From an uncultured Alistipes sp. (GTDB lineage Bacteria; Bacteroidota; Bacteroidia; Bacteroidales; Rikenellaceae), in assembly GCF_910580175.1 (NCBI RefSeq), contig NZ_CAJTXD010000002.1, forward strand, positions 186,001 through 250,000: a stretch of DNA of 64,000 nt. The letters run 5' to 3'. Position 1 is the stretch's first letter. Each line of letters starts with the position of its first letter. The translations under genes and the position numbers were made by a program. Shown in pieces: positions 42,960 through 50,959 of this stretch. The notes below the pieces were generated by a model, which did not search any database, was not told the origin of the DNA, and saw nothing but the letters and a program-made list of their open reading frames with translations.

Positions 42960-42986
42960 GATAAGGGGACGTTGCGTCCCCTTATC
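42960..42986 (-). promoter_or_regulatory. hairpin in the rimP-nusA-infB leader
   Basis: GATAAGGGGAC (42960-42970) pairs perfectly with GTCCCCTTATC (42976-42986) around GTTGC. It lies between the promoter at 43010-43039 and the rimP start at 42929, so it is in the 5' leader. No T run follows on either strand, which argues against a plain terminator. A regulatory or mRNA-stabilising role is inferred. Confidence 0.55.
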
Positions 42987-43009
42987 GTGCGTCGTGTCTT
43001 TCGACAGGA

Positions 43010-43039
43010 CAAATATACGAAAAAAATCCGACAAACCAA
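43010..43039 (-). promoter_or_regulatory. promoter of rimP-nusA-infB
   Basis: On the minus strand TTG (43039-43037), 19 bases, then TATATTTG (43017-43010): an exact -33/-7 pair. Transcription would start near 43003, with a leader of about 74 bases. It overlaps the lpxA terminator hairpin, so the -33 TTG lies in the terminator loop. Confidence 0.8.
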
Positions 43040-43057
43040 CAGCTGCCGGATTTTTTT
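43021..43057 (-). terminator. intrinsic terminator after lpxA
   Basis: On the minus strand an A run leads into ATCCGGCA, a ten-base loop, then TGTCGGAT and seven T. The stem is about 12-15 bp including A-T pairs. It ends the lpxC/fabZ-lpxA transcript 87 bases after the lpxA stop. Confidence 0.85.
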
Positions 43058-43143
43058 GTCTTCAAAGATGCGGTGTGCCTCCGGTTTCTTTTGTTGCGCG
43101 CCTCCGGTCTCTTCGCTGCCTCTCCGATTCTTCGCTGCGTCTT

Positions 43144-43929
43144 CTACTCTTTGCCGGCATACGGCTTGATGATGCCGCGCTTCGACGAACGGATGAATTC
43201 GACCAGATAGTCGCGCTCGGCGCTCGGGGGCACCTGGCGTTCCACCTCGTCGCAGCCGTTCATGTAGTTCAGACCGCTCTGGAACAGAATGCGGCAGGCA
43301 TCGTGGATCTCGGCGATGCGCTCGGACGTGAAGCCGCGGCGCGAAAGCCCGATCTTGTTGATGCCGGCGAACCGCAGCGTGTCGTTGCGCACGATCACAT
43401 AGGGCGGCAAGTCTTGCCCCAGGAGCGACCCGCCTTGGATCATGGCGTGCGCGCCGATGCGTGTCCACTGGTGGATGGCGGCATGTCCGCCGATGACCAC
43501 CCAGTCGTCCACGTGCACTTCGCCCGCAAGCGACACGCGGTTGGCGATCACGCAGTGGCTACCTACCACGCAGTCGTGGCCCACATGCACGTAGGCCATC
43601 AGCAGGTTGCCGTCGCCGACGACGGTCGTGCCCGTCGACTTGGTGCCGCGGCTGATCGTGACATATTCGCGGATGTCGTTGTCGTCGCCGATCCGGCAGG
43701 TCGTTACTTCGCCGTCGAACTTCAAGTCCTGCGGCAGGCAGGAGATCGAAGCCGCGGTGTGTATCTTGCAGCGCTTGCCGATGCGGGCGCCGTCGTGGAT
43801 CACAGCCCCGGGGCCGATCCAGCAGCCGTCGCCGATTTCGACGTCGCCGGCGATGCAGGCGAACGGTTCCACTGTAATCCCTTCGCCGAGTTTGGCGTCG
43901 GGGTGGATATAAGCAAGGGGACTAATCAT
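43144..43929 (-). CDS. lpxA: UDP-N-acetylglucosamine acyltransferase
   Basis: First enzyme of lipid A synthesis: adds a 3-hydroxyacyl chain to UDP-GlcNAc. The 261-residue product is a left-handed beta-helix of hexapeptide repeats (for example IAGDVEIGDGCWIGPGAVIH) with a C-terminal helical domain. The catalytic histidine is H118 in AYVHVGHDC, as in the E. coli enzyme. The ATG at 43929 is one base after the lpxC/fabZ stop codon, so the two are tightly coupled. A strong terminator follows. Confidence 0.97.
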   Translation of the reverse strand: MISPLAYIHPDAKLGEGITVEPFACIAGDVEIGDGCWIGPGAVIHDGARIGKRCKIHTAASISCLPQDLKFDGEVTTCRIGDDNDIREYVTISRGTKSTGTTVVGDGNLLMAYVHVGHDCVVGSHCVIANRVSLAGEVHVDDWVVIGGHAAIHQWTRIGAHAMIQGGSLLGQDLPPYVIVRNDTLRFAGINKIGLSRRGFTSERIAEIHDACRILFQSGLNYMNGCDEVERQVPPSAERDYLVEFIRSSKRGIIKPYAGKE

Positions 43930-43930
43930 C

Positions 43931-45322
43931 TTACTGCTTGTTTTTTACGACCTGGGCCATCAGCACGGCCTCGCAGGCGAGCGTTTCGCCCACGAACGCC
44001 TTGGCTTCGACCAGCGCCACGCCGCGGCGGATGGGTTCCAGCAGGTGGATTTCGAATTGCAGCGTGTCGCCCGGTACGACCTTGCGCTTGAATTTCACGC
44101 CGTCGATCTTCATGAAGTAGGTCGAGTAGTTCTCCGGATCTTCGATGCCGCTCAGCACCATGATGCCGCTGCACTGGGCCATCGCCTCGACGATCAGCAC
44201 GCCCGGCATGACCGGTTCTTCGGGGAAGTGGCCCACGAAGAACGGCTCGTTCATCGTCACGTTCTTGATGCCGGCCACCGACGTGGCGTCGCAGTGGAAG
44301 ATGCGGTCGACGAGCAGGAACGGCGGGCGGTGGGGCAGCATCTTGCGGATGTCGTTGATATCGTAGAGCGCCGGCTTGCGGCAGTCGTAGGTGTAGCGGG
44401 GCTTCTCTCCGGCCTTGCGGATCGAGCGCTTGAGCTGCTTCATGAACTCCGTGTTGGCGAAGTGGCCCGGGCGGGTGGCCCAGACGCGGCCCTTGATGCG
44501 CACGCCCAGCAGGGCGAAGTCGCCCAGCAGGTCGAGGAGCTTGTGGCGCGCCAGCTCGTTGTTGCAGCGCAGCTCCAAGTTGTTCAGATAGCCCGATTTG
44601 ATTTCGATGTCGGGCTTGTTGAAAATCTTCTTCAGGTTGTCCAGCTGCTCGTCCGGCACGGGGTTCTCCACCACGACGATCGCATTGTCCAGGTCGCCGC
44701 CCTTGATGAGGTTCATCTTGATGAGCGGCTCCAGTTCATGGAGGAAGACAAACGTGCGGCACGGCGCGATTTTCGAGGCGTAGTCGTCGCCGGGATCGAA
44801 CGTGGCATACTGGTTGCCGATGACTTTGGAGTTGTAGTCCACGTGCAGCGACACGGAGAACTCGTCGTCGGGATAGAGGATGATCGCCACGCCTTTCTCG
44901 GGGATCGTGTAGACCATCTTTTCGGTCACGTGGTAGAACTTGCGTTCGGCCTCCTGATCGACCACGCCCGTCGCGGCGATCGCAGCGGCGTATTCGCGCG
45001 CCGAGCCGTCCATGATGGGGGTTTCGGGGGCGTCGATGTCGATGACGGCGTTGTCCACGCCCGACGTCCAGAGCGCCGACATGATGTGCTCGATGGTGCT
45101 CACGCGGTGGCCGCCGGCTTCGATGGTCGTGCCGCGCGAGGTGTCGGTCACGTTGTCGCACAGCGCAGGAATTATGGGTTGCCCTTCGACGTCGATGCGG
45201 CGGAAGACGATTCCGGTGTTGGCATCGGCAGGGTTGACGGTCATGGTCACTTTGACACCCGTATGCAGCCCTTTGCCCGAGAACGAAATGGGGGCTTTGA
45301 GCGTTTGTTGTTTGGTTGACAT
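43931..45322 (-). CDS. lpxC: bifunctional LpxC-FabZ
   Basis: A fusion of UDP-3-O-acyl-GlcNAc deacetylase (second, committed step of lipid A synthesis) and 3-hydroxyacyl-ACP dehydratase (fatty-acid elongation). The 463-residue product has an LpxC domain to about 310 with zinc ligands in STIEHIMSAL and in ARHKLLDLLGD. The FabZ domain runs from about 325 (MLPHRPPFLLVDRI) with catalytic H365 in GHFPEEPVMPG and the glutamate in LIVEAMAQ. The fusion is characteristic of Bacteroidetes and balances lipid A and phospholipid synthesis, since both enzymes use the same acyl pool. It has its own -7 promoter box. Confidence 0.97.
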   Translation of the reverse strand: MSTKQQTLKAPISFSGKGLHTGVKVTMTVNPADANTGIVFRRIDVEGQPIIPALCDNVTDTSRGTTIEAGGHRVSTIEHIMSALWTSGVDNAVIDIDAPETPIMDGSAREYAAAIAATGVVDQEAERKFYHVTEKMVYTIPEKGVAIILYPDDEFSVSLHVDYNSKVIGNQYATFDPGDDYASKIAPCRTFVFLHELEPLIKMNLIKGGDLDNAIVVVENPVPDEQLDNLKKIFNKPDIEIKSGYLNNLELRCNNELARHKLLDLLGDFALLGVRIKGRVWATRPGHFANTEFMKQLKRSIRKAGEKPRYTYDCRKPALYDINDIRKMLPHRPPFLLVDRIFHCDATSVAGIKNVTMNEPFFVGHFPEEPVMPGVLIVEAMAQCSGIMVLSGIEDPENYSTYFMKIDGVKFKRKVVPGDTLQFEIHLLEPIRRGVALVEAKAFVGETLACEAVLMAQVVKNKQ

Positions 45323-45349
45323 AGCGTTGATTTCCGATTATTTTGTGCC

Positions 45350-45357
45350 CAAAGGTA
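45350..45357 (-). promoter_or_regulatory. candidate -7 element for lpxC/fabZ-lpxA
   Basis: On the minus strand TACCTTTG matches TAnnTTTG, 27 bases before the lpxC start. No clear -33 TTG; the upstream region is an A/T tract. Confidence 0.55.
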
Positions 45358-45378
45358 TAAAAAATCGCTGAAAAAAAC

Positions 45379-45386
45379 TAATTTTG
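45379..45386 (+). promoter_or_regulatory. candidate -7 element for the TonB-like gene
   Basis: TAATTTTG matches TAnnTTTG, 22 bases before the ATG at 45409. It is divergent from the lpxC box, with 21 bases between them. Confidence 0.5.
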
Positions 45387-45408
45387 TCCGAAATTCCGAC
45401 TGCCTGCC

Positions 45409-46218
45409 ATGACCCGTATGCCATCCGACAGCAACCAGGGGGAACGCCCCGTGCGACGTCCGCGTCTGAACCTGCCTTTCGACGGGCGGCGCGAGGACGC
45501 CGGCACATGGGCTTACGACCATCGTATAGGTCTGTGCGTCACACTGATAGCCTATCTGGTGCTGATGATTCTGTTCGTATCGTCGAAGATCGTCGTGGGA
45601 CGCCGCGCTTCTACCCAGGGCATGTACATCGATTTGCAGACGCTTGCCGAGATGGAACGCGAGCGCGACCGTCTTGAGGAAGAGGTGCGCCGCCGGCAGG
45701 AGCAGGATCCGATCGACTGGCGGAGCGTCCGCAATCTGGCGTCCAATGAGAATGTCCTGAACGAGGAGTTGAAGGACGATCGCGGCACCAATGCGGCTTC
45801 GCTGAACGATGCGGCGGCCGAAGCGGCCGAGCGCATGCGGGCCAATCGCGAAGCCTACGAGCAGGGGCTTGCCGAGGAGCAGGCCATCCGCGAGCGAAAA
45901 GGAAGCGAAACGGGCGCCGAGCAGCAAGATCGCAAGGTCGAGGGGCGGGTAACGGTCTCCTTTTCGCTGGTCGATCCGGTGCGTACGTCGCGCCGTCTGG
46001 TCGTTCCGGCCTATCGGTGCGAGGGCGGCGGCGAGGTCGAGGTCGAAATCGCCGTCAACCGGGCGGGCGAGGTAACGGCGGCCCGTGTGGTGTACGGCGG
46101 GGACGACTGCATGCGCGAGACGGCCTTGCGCGCGGCCCGGTCGTCGTTGTTCAATATCGACGATGCGGCGCCGGCCCGGCAGCAGGGAACGATTATCTAC
46201 ATTTTCATTCCGCAGTAG
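45409..46218 (+). CDS. TonB-like inner-membrane protein
   Basis: Product of 269 residues: a polar N-terminus, one transmembrane helix at about residues 42-60 (RIGLCVTLIAYLVLMILFVS), a charged coiled-coil at 75-100 (AEMERERDRLEEEVRRRQEQ), an Ala/Glu-rich linker, and a C-terminal domain from about 180 with PAYRCEGGGEVEVEIAVNRA ending in IIYIFIPQ. The layout, one anchor, periplasmic linker and a small beta/alpha C-terminal domain, is that of energy-transducing TonB proteins in Bacteroidetes, although the classic Pro-rich linker is missing. No ExbB/ExbD genes are beside it. It precedes a K+/H+ antiporter by 35 bases. The call is by pattern. Confidence 0.7.
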   Translation: MTRMPSDSNQGERPVRRPRLNLPFDGRREDAGTWAYDHRIGLCVTLIAYLVLMILFVSSKIVVGRRASTQGMYIDLQTLAEMERERDRLEEEVRRRQEQDPIDWRSVRNLASNENVLNEELKDDRGTNAASLNDAAAEAAERMRANREAYEQGLAEEQAIRERKGSETGAEQQDRKVEGRVTVSFSLVDPVRTSRRLVVPAYRCEGGGEVEVEIAVNRAGEVTAARVVYGGDDCMRETALRAARSSLFNIDDAAPARQQGTIIYIFIPQ

Positions 46219-46253
46219 CGGAGCCGGAGAAACAAACGAAAAAACAGTAGACG

Positions 46254-47744
46254 ATGTTCGATTTCAGCAATGAAAATATAGTCTTGATCGGCGCCATGCT
46301 CCTTTTTGTGGCGGTGGTGGCCGGCAAGGCGGCCTATCGTTTCGGAGCGCCGGCCTTGTTGCTTTTCTTGGGCGTGGGCATGTTGTTCGGTCTGGACTTC
46401 ATTACCTACCGTTCGTTGGAGGTAACGCAGTTCGTGGGGATGACCGCCTTGTGCATCATTCTCTTTACGGGCGGTATGGATACCAAGTTTTCGCAGATAC
46501 GGCCCGTGATCGGCCCGGGCGTAGTGCTGGCTACGGCAGGTGTGATCGTCACGGCGTTCGTCCTGGGCGGGTTCGTATGGCTCGTGGCGCCGGCCGTCGG
46601 GGTGGAACTGCCTTTCATGACTGCGTTGTTGTTGGCCGCAACCATGGCCTCGACCGATTCGGCGTCGGTGTTTTCGATCTTGCGCAGCAAGAACCAGGGC
46701 CTGCGGCAGAATTTGCGGCCCCTGCTGGAGTTGGAAAGCGGTTCCAACGACCCGATGGCCTACATGCTTACCATATTGCTCGTGGGGGCGCTTTCACACT
46801 CCTCGGGCGGCGTGGGCTGGGGGTTGAGCGTCGTTTTGTTCGTGGTGCAGATGGTTGTGGGCGCCTTGTCCGGTTATTTTGTCGGACGGTTGGCCGTGTG
46901 GACGATCAACCGCATCAACCTGGCTAACCGCTCGCTCTATTCGGTGTTGCTGCTGGCATTCATTTTCTTCGCCTTTGCGTTTACCGACTTGATCCGCGGC
47001 AACGGTTATCTGGCCGTTTATATAGGCGGTCTGGTGGTCGGCAACCGCAAACTCACGCAGAAGCAGCCGATGACGATCTTTTTCGACGGGTTTACTTGGC
47101 TGATGCAGATCGTGATGTTCCTTATGTTGGGTCTGTTCGTCAACAGCGATGAGTTGTTGCAGCCCAAGGTGTTGGTTCTTGGCATTGCGGTCGGCGTATT
47201 CATGATTCTGGTGGCGCGTCCCGTTGCGGTTTTCCTTTGTTTGTCGCCGTTCCGCAAATTCACGGTCAAGGCGCGCTTGTATGTTTCATGGGTCGGACTG
47301 CGCGGAGCCGTGCCGATTCTGTTCGCACTTTATCCGTTGCTCGCCAAGACGGAATATGCCGATTTGCTGTTCAATGTGGTTTTTCTGTCGACGATCATCT
47401 CTTTGTCGGTGCAGGGCACGACCGTCAGCGGCATGGCCAATCTGTTGGGCCTTTCCTACGAAGAACGCGAATCGACTTTCAACGTGAACATGCAGGAGGA
47501 GGTAAAGTCCGTATTTACGGAGGTCGAAGTCAGCGAGGGTATGCTCGGTAAAAGTCTGAAAGATATTTCTTTGCCCGAAAATACGTTGGTCATGATGGTT
47601 TGCCGCGACGGCGACTATTTTGTTCCGCAGGGCAAGACCGAACTGCTTTTGGGCGACAAGCTGCTGGTCGTCTCCGATCGGGACGACGAACTGGCGGCGT
47701 CCTACAAAAACATGGGTATCGACGAAGTGATGAAATTGCGTTGA
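46254..47744 (+). CDS. K+/H+ antiporter of the CPA1 family with RCK_C domain
   Basis: Exchanges K+ (or Na+) for protons to keep cell pH and ion balance. The 496-residue product has about 12 membrane helices (for example LIGAMLLFVAVVAGKAAYRF) with the conserved TMASTDSASVFSILRSKNQG and LELESGSNDPMAYML segments that hold the ion-binding Asp pair. A C-terminal TrkA_C/RCK_C regulatory domain starts near residue 420 (GMLGKSLKDISLPENTLVMM). The order fits CvrA/NhaP2. It is 35 bases after the TonB-like gene and probably cotranscribed. Ion choice is not shown. Confidence 0.92.
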   Translation: MFDFSNENIVLIGAMLLFVAVVAGKAAYRFGAPALLLFLGVGMLFGLDFITYRSLEVTQFVGMTALCIILFTGGMDTKFSQIRPVIGPGVVLATAGVIVTAFVLGGFVWLVAPAVGVELPFMTALLLAATMASTDSASVFSILRSKNQGLRQNLRPLLELESGSNDPMAYMLTILLVGALSHSSGGVGWGLSVVLFVVQMVVGALSGYFVGRLAVWTINRINLANRSLYSVLLLAFIFFAFAFTDLIRGNGYLAVYIGGLVVGNRKLTQKQPMTIFFDGFTWLMQIVMFLMLGLFVNSDELLQPKVLVLGIAVGVFMILVARPVAVFLCLSPFRKFTVKARLYVSWVGLRGAVPILFALYPLLAKTEYADLLFNVVFLSTIISLSVQGTTVSGMANLLGLSYEERESTFNVNMQEEVKSVFTEVEVSEGMLGKSLKDISLPENTLVMMVCRDGDYFVPQGKTELLLGDKLLVVSDRDDELAASYKNMGIDEVMKLR

Positions 47745-48082
47745 GGCTTATGTGGAACGAACGTCGGTGCGGAGCGTATGATGGCTGGAAAGTGGGGCGG
47801 GAATGCGCGGTGTTTTTTTCGAAAAGATGGTCGTGCCCTTTCGGGATGTCCGATCTACCGAAACATAACATAATATAATAGGTGTCGTTCGTTGCGGCCG
47901 GTTTTTATCGGATGCGGGGCGATTGCCGGTTGCGTGCGAGAGTGGTTTTCTGCGTGGTCTGCGAGGGCTTTTCGGTATTGCGATCCGGGACGGAGGGCGA
48001 TGCGCAGACCGGCATGCGTTGCGTCGTGCCGGGGACTGTCGGACTGCGGAATAGATAATTGCCATATTTTTTGCGGAAACTG
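47745..48082. other. gap before the tRNA cluster promoters
   Basis: I see no gene, RNA or clear terminator. The stretch has a short AT-rich patch near 47865-47880 and otherwise ordinary GC content. Confidence 0.4.
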
Positions 48083-48112
48083 TTGTCGTATTCAAAACTT
48101 TTCCTATCTTTG
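48083..48112 (+). promoter_or_regulatory. upstream promoter P1 of the tRNA-tuf cluster
   Basis: TTG at 48083-48085, 19 bases, then TATCTTTG at 48105-48112. Exact -33/-7 match. Start near 48119. Confidence 0.75.
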
Positions 48113-48195
48113 CACCCGATTTCGTCCCCGAAAAGGCGGGCGGAAGCGGGGTTCTTTGAGAAAGATGAAAAAGTGGAAAATTTTTCGCCGATTAT

Positions 48196-48226
48196 TTGCG
48201 CGATTGATTTTTTATACCTACTTTTG
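48196..48226 (+). promoter_or_regulatory. downstream promoter P2 of the tRNA-tuf cluster
   Basis: TTG at 48196-48198, 20 bases, then TACTTTTG at 48219-48226. Exact -33/-7 match. Start near 48233, about 15 bases before tRNA-Thr. Together with P1 it makes a tandem pair, as is common for stable-RNA operons. Confidence 0.78.
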
Positions 48227-48247
48227 CAATCCAAAACGGTTGATTCT

Positions 48248-48321
48248 GCCGATGTAGCTCAGTTGGCCAGAGCAGCTGATTTGTAATCAGCTGGTCGGGG
48301 GTTCGAATCCCTCCATCGGCT
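48248..48321 (+). tRNA. tRNA-Thr (anticodon TGT)
   Basis: Acceptor GCCGATG/CATCGGC, D arm GCTC...GAGC, anticodon stem GCTGA/TCAGC with loop TTTGTAA (anticodon TGT at 48282-48284, reading ACA), T arm GGGGG-TTCGAAT-CCCTC. The 3' CCA is not encoded (TCCG follows the stem). Confidence 0.96.
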
Positions 48322-48470
48322 CCGAAAGCCGATGCGAGAGAAGCGGGCCGGGAACGAAGAGCCTGGCGATGCGACGGAACGAAGACGGAGAGGGGCGGAA
48401 ATCCCGGGAGTTTTCGGAATGTCGGAGGCTCGGCGGAGCAACGACCTCCCCTCTTTGCGGAGGAAAATAC

Positions 48471-48553
48471 GGGAAGTTACCAGAGCGGTCAAATGGGGCA
48501 GACTGTAAATCTGCTGGCGTACGCCTACGGTGGTTCGAATCCATCACTTCCCA
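48471..48553 (+). tRNA. tRNA-Tyr (anticodon GTA)
   Basis: Acceptor GGGAAGT/ACTTCCC, anticodon stem GCAGA/TCTGC with loop CTGTAAA (anticodon GTA), and a long variable arm (GGCGTACGCC region), as in class II tRNA-Tyr. The T arm has GGTTCGAATCC. CCA is not encoded. Confidence 0.96.
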
Positions 48554-48646
48554 CTCAAGAAAACCGGTTGGAGTCGCAAAACCTCCCGAAGTCGTCTGCG
48601 GACGACGGGCGCAGGAGGGGGAGTTGCTCCGATACGGTATATTTTT

Positions 48647-48719
48647 GCGGAAGTAGCTCAGTTGATAGAGCATCAGCCTTCCAAGCTGAGGGTCGCGAGT
48701 TTGAGCCTCGTCTTCCGCT
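48647..48719 (+). tRNA. tRNA-Gly (anticodon TCC)
   Basis: Acceptor GCGGAAG/CTTCCGC, D arm GCTC...GAGC, anticodon stem TCAGC/GCTGA with loop CTTCCAA (anticodon TCC, reading GGA/GGG), T arm GCGAG-TTTGAGC-CTCGT. CCA is not encoded. Confidence 0.95.
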
Positions 48720-48845
48720 CTTGGCGCAACGGCGTGCGATGCTGGGACTTCTCCGGAGGCGGAGGATTGCAGCGTTGCCGCTCGTTCTGCGGAATGGATT
48801 TTAAAACTTTGGGTAATTTTTACAATACTTTAAATATTTAACGCT

Positions 48846-50033
48846 ATGGCAAAAGAAAAATTCGACCGTTCGAAACCGCATGTCAACATCGGTACCATCG
48901 GTCACGTCGACCACGGTAAGACGACTCTTACCGCTGCTATTACGACCGTTCTGGCTAAGAAAGGTCTGTCGGAGCTGCGTTCGTTCGACTCGATCGACAA
49001 CGCTCCCGAGGAGAAGGAGCGCGGTATCACGATCAACACCTCGCACGTCGAGTACCAGACGGCCAACCGCCACTACGCTCACGTAGACTGCCCGGGCCAC
49101 GCCGACTATGTGAAAAACATGGTTACGGGTGCCGCTCAGATGGACGGCGCCATCCTCGTGGTTGCTGCTACGGACGGCCCGATGCCCCAGACCAACGAGC
49201 ACGTGCTGCTCGCCCGTCAGGTAAACGTGCCGCGTATCGTCGTTTTCCTGAACAAGTGCGACATGGTGGACGACGCCGAGATGCTCGACCTCGTTGAGAT
49301 GGAGGTTCGCGACCTGCTCTCGAAGTATGAGTACGATGGCGACAACGCCCCCATCATCCGCGGTTCGGCCCTCGGCGGTCTGAACGGCGAGGCTCAGTGG
49401 GAAGAGAAGATCATGGAGCTTATGAACGCTGTCGACGAGTATATCCCCATCCCGCAGCGTGAGAACGAGAAGCCGTTCCTGATGCCTGTCGAGGACGTGT
49501 TCTCGATTACCGGCCGCGGTACCGTCGTAACGGGCCGTATCGAAACCGGTGTCATCCACGTGGGCGATCCCGTCGAGATCATCGGTCTGGAGGAGAAGAC
49601 GCTGACGTCGACCTGCACCGGTGTCGAGATGTTCCGCAAGCTGCTCGACGAGGGCGAGGCCGGCGACAACGTAGGTCTGCTGCTCCGCGGTATCGACAAG
49701 AAGGAGGTTAAGCGCGGTATGGTTGTGGCCAAGCCGGGTTCGATCACTCCGCACACCGAGTTCGAGGCCGAGGTCTACATCCTGAAGAAGGAGGAGGGCG
49801 GCCGTCACACGCCGTTCCACAACAACTATCGTCCCCAGTTCTACCTGCGTACGATGGACGTAACGGGTGAGGTTCATCTGCCCGCCGGTGTCGACATGGT
49901 AATGCCCGGCGACCACGTGACCATCAACGTGAAGCTGATCTACCCGGTAGCATTGAACGAGGGTCTGCGTTTCGCAATCCGCGAGGGCGGCCGTACGGTA
50001 GGTGCCGGTCAGATTCTGAAGATCGTGAAGTAA
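48846..50033 (+). CDS. tuf: elongation factor Tu
   Basis: A GTPase that delivers aminoacyl-tRNA to the ribosome. The 395-residue product has the G1 motif GHVDHGKTTL, the DCPGHADYVKNM switch II segment and NKCDM, then two beta-barrel domains (GRGTVVTGRIETGVIHVGDP) and the C-terminal end. It is the only tuf in the window, placed after the Thr-Tyr-Gly tRNAs and before tRNA-Trp-secE, the standard Bacteroidetes order. The 126-base gap before it holds no recognisable RNA. Confidence 0.99.
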   Translation: MAKEKFDRSKPHVNIGTIGHVDHGKTTLTAAITTVLAKKGLSELRSFDSIDNAPEEKERGITINTSHVEYQTANRHYAHVDCPGHADYVKNMVTGAAQMDGAILVVAATDGPMPQTNEHVLLARQVNVPRIVVFLNKCDMVDDAEMLDLVEMEVRDLLSKYEYDGDNAPIIRGSALGGLNGEAQWEEKIMELMNAVDEYIPIPQRENEKPFLMPVEDVFSITGRGTVVTGRIETGVIHVGDPVEIIGLEEKTLTSTCTGVEMFRKLLDEGEAGDNVGLLLRGIDKKEVKRGMVVAKPGSITPHTEFEAEVYILKKEEGGRHTPFHNNYRPQFYLRTMDVTGEVHLPAGVDMVMPGDHVTINVKLIYPVALNEGLRFAIREGGRTVGAGQILKIVK

Positions 50034-50048
50034 TTCGCGTCATATCCC

Positions 50049-50072
50049 GGGGCGGCGTGCAACCGCCGCCCC
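50049..50072 (+). terminator. hairpin after tuf
   Basis: GGGGCGGCG (50049-50057) pairs with CGCCGCCCC (50064-50072), then ATTTTA. The T tract is short and tRNA-Trp starts six bases later, so it may be a partial terminator or a processing signal. Confidence 0.6.
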
Positions 50073-50077
50073 ATTTT

Positions 50078-50151
50078 AGGAGCATAGTTCAAGGGTAGAA
50101 TAGCGGTCTCCAAAACCGTTGATGGGAGTTCGAATCTCTCTGCTCCTGCCA
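50078..50151 (+). tRNA. tRNA-Trp (anticodon CCA)
   Basis: Acceptor AGGAGCA/TGCTCCT, anticodon stem GCGGT/ACCGT with loop CTCCAAA (anticodon CCA), T arm GGGAG-TTCGAAT-CTCTC. Here the 3' CCA is encoded (G discriminator then CCA at 50149-50151), unlike the three tRNAs upstream. secE starts 18 bases later. Confidence 0.96.
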
Positions 50152-50169
50152 AGAATAAAGAAAGAAGAT

Positions 50170-50367
50170 ATGTTCAACTATTTCAAGGAATCTTACAACG
50201 AGCTTGTAAACAAGGTCACTTGGCCTTCGTTCTCGCAGCTCCAGCGTTCTACGGTGGTCGTGATGGTGGCTTCGGTCATTTTCGCCGTCGTCGTGTTGGT
50301 CATGGACTTGGCGTTCGAGAACCTCATGGAGGGCATCTATAAGACGTTGGCGAATCTCGGTCGTTAA
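50170..50367 (+). CDS. secE: preprotein translocase subunit SecE
   Basis: Essential small subunit of the SecYEG channel. The 65-residue product has the amphipathic helix MFNYFKESYNELVNKVTWPS (conserved KVTWPS) and one transmembrane helix at about 29-50. ATG 50170 was chosen over an upstream in-frame start at 50119 that lies inside tRNA-Trp. The nusG ATG follows 15 bases after its stop. Confidence 0.95.
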   Translation: MFNYFKESYNELVNKVTWPSFSQLQRSTVVVMVASVIFAVVVLVMDLAFENLMEGIYKTLANLGR

Positions 50368-50382
50368 TTGTTTCTGCTGAAA

Positions 50383-50943
50383 ATGAGCGAGATTAAGAAA
50401 CAGTGGTATGTCGTTCGCGCCATCGGCGGGAAAGAGAACAAGGTCAAGGAGTATATCGAGGCCGAAGTTCGTCACAATCATCTGGAGGATTATATTTCCC
50501 AGGTGCTGATCCCCACCGAGAAAGTTTACACCATCCGCAACGGCAAGAAAGTCTCCAAAGAGAAAGTTTCCTATCCTGGTTATGTGTTGGTGGAGGCTGC
50601 TTTCGTGGGGCAGATTCCTATTTTGATTCGTAACACTCCCAATGTGCTCGGTTTCCTCGGCGACACCAAGGAAGACGGTCGCAAGATGAATGCCACGCCT
50701 CTGCGTCCGCAGGAGGTGGCCCGCATCCTCGGTCGCGTCGATGAAATGAACGCCATGGAGGAGGAAAACGAAATACCGTTCTTCGTCGGCGAGATCGTCA
50801 AGGTCACCGATGGTCCTTTCTCAAGCTTCCAGGGTACCATCGAGGCCGTCGACAACGAGCGCAAGAAACTCACGGTATCGGTGAAGATATTCGGGCGCAA
50901 AACTCCCATGGAGTTGAGTTTCACACAAGTAGAAAAAGAATAA
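50383..50943 (+). CDS. nusG: transcription termination/antitermination factor NusG
   Basis: Binds RNA polymerase as a processivity factor. The 186-residue product has the NGN domain (KKQWYVVRAIGGKENKVKEY) and the C-terminal KOW domain (VGEIVKVTDGPFSSFQGTIE). ATG 50383 was chosen; a TTG right after the secE stop would add five residues. rplK starts 16 bases after it. Confidence 0.97.
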   Translation: MSEIKKQWYVVRAIGGKENKVKEYIEAEVRHNHLEDYISQVLIPTEKVYTIRNGKKVSKEKVSYPGYVLVEAAFVGQIPILIRNTPNVLGFLGDTKEDGRKMNATPLRPQEVARILGRVDEMNAMEEENEIPFFVGEIVKVTDGPFSSFQGTIEAVDNERKKLTVSVKIFGRKTPMELSFTQVEKE

Positions 50944-50959
50944 AAACCTAAGGAAAACT

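Noticed and set aside
48163..48257. A 30-codon frame (MKKWKIFRRL...) between the tandem promoters
   Set aside because: It runs into tRNA-Thr and spans the P2 promoter, so translation is unlikely.
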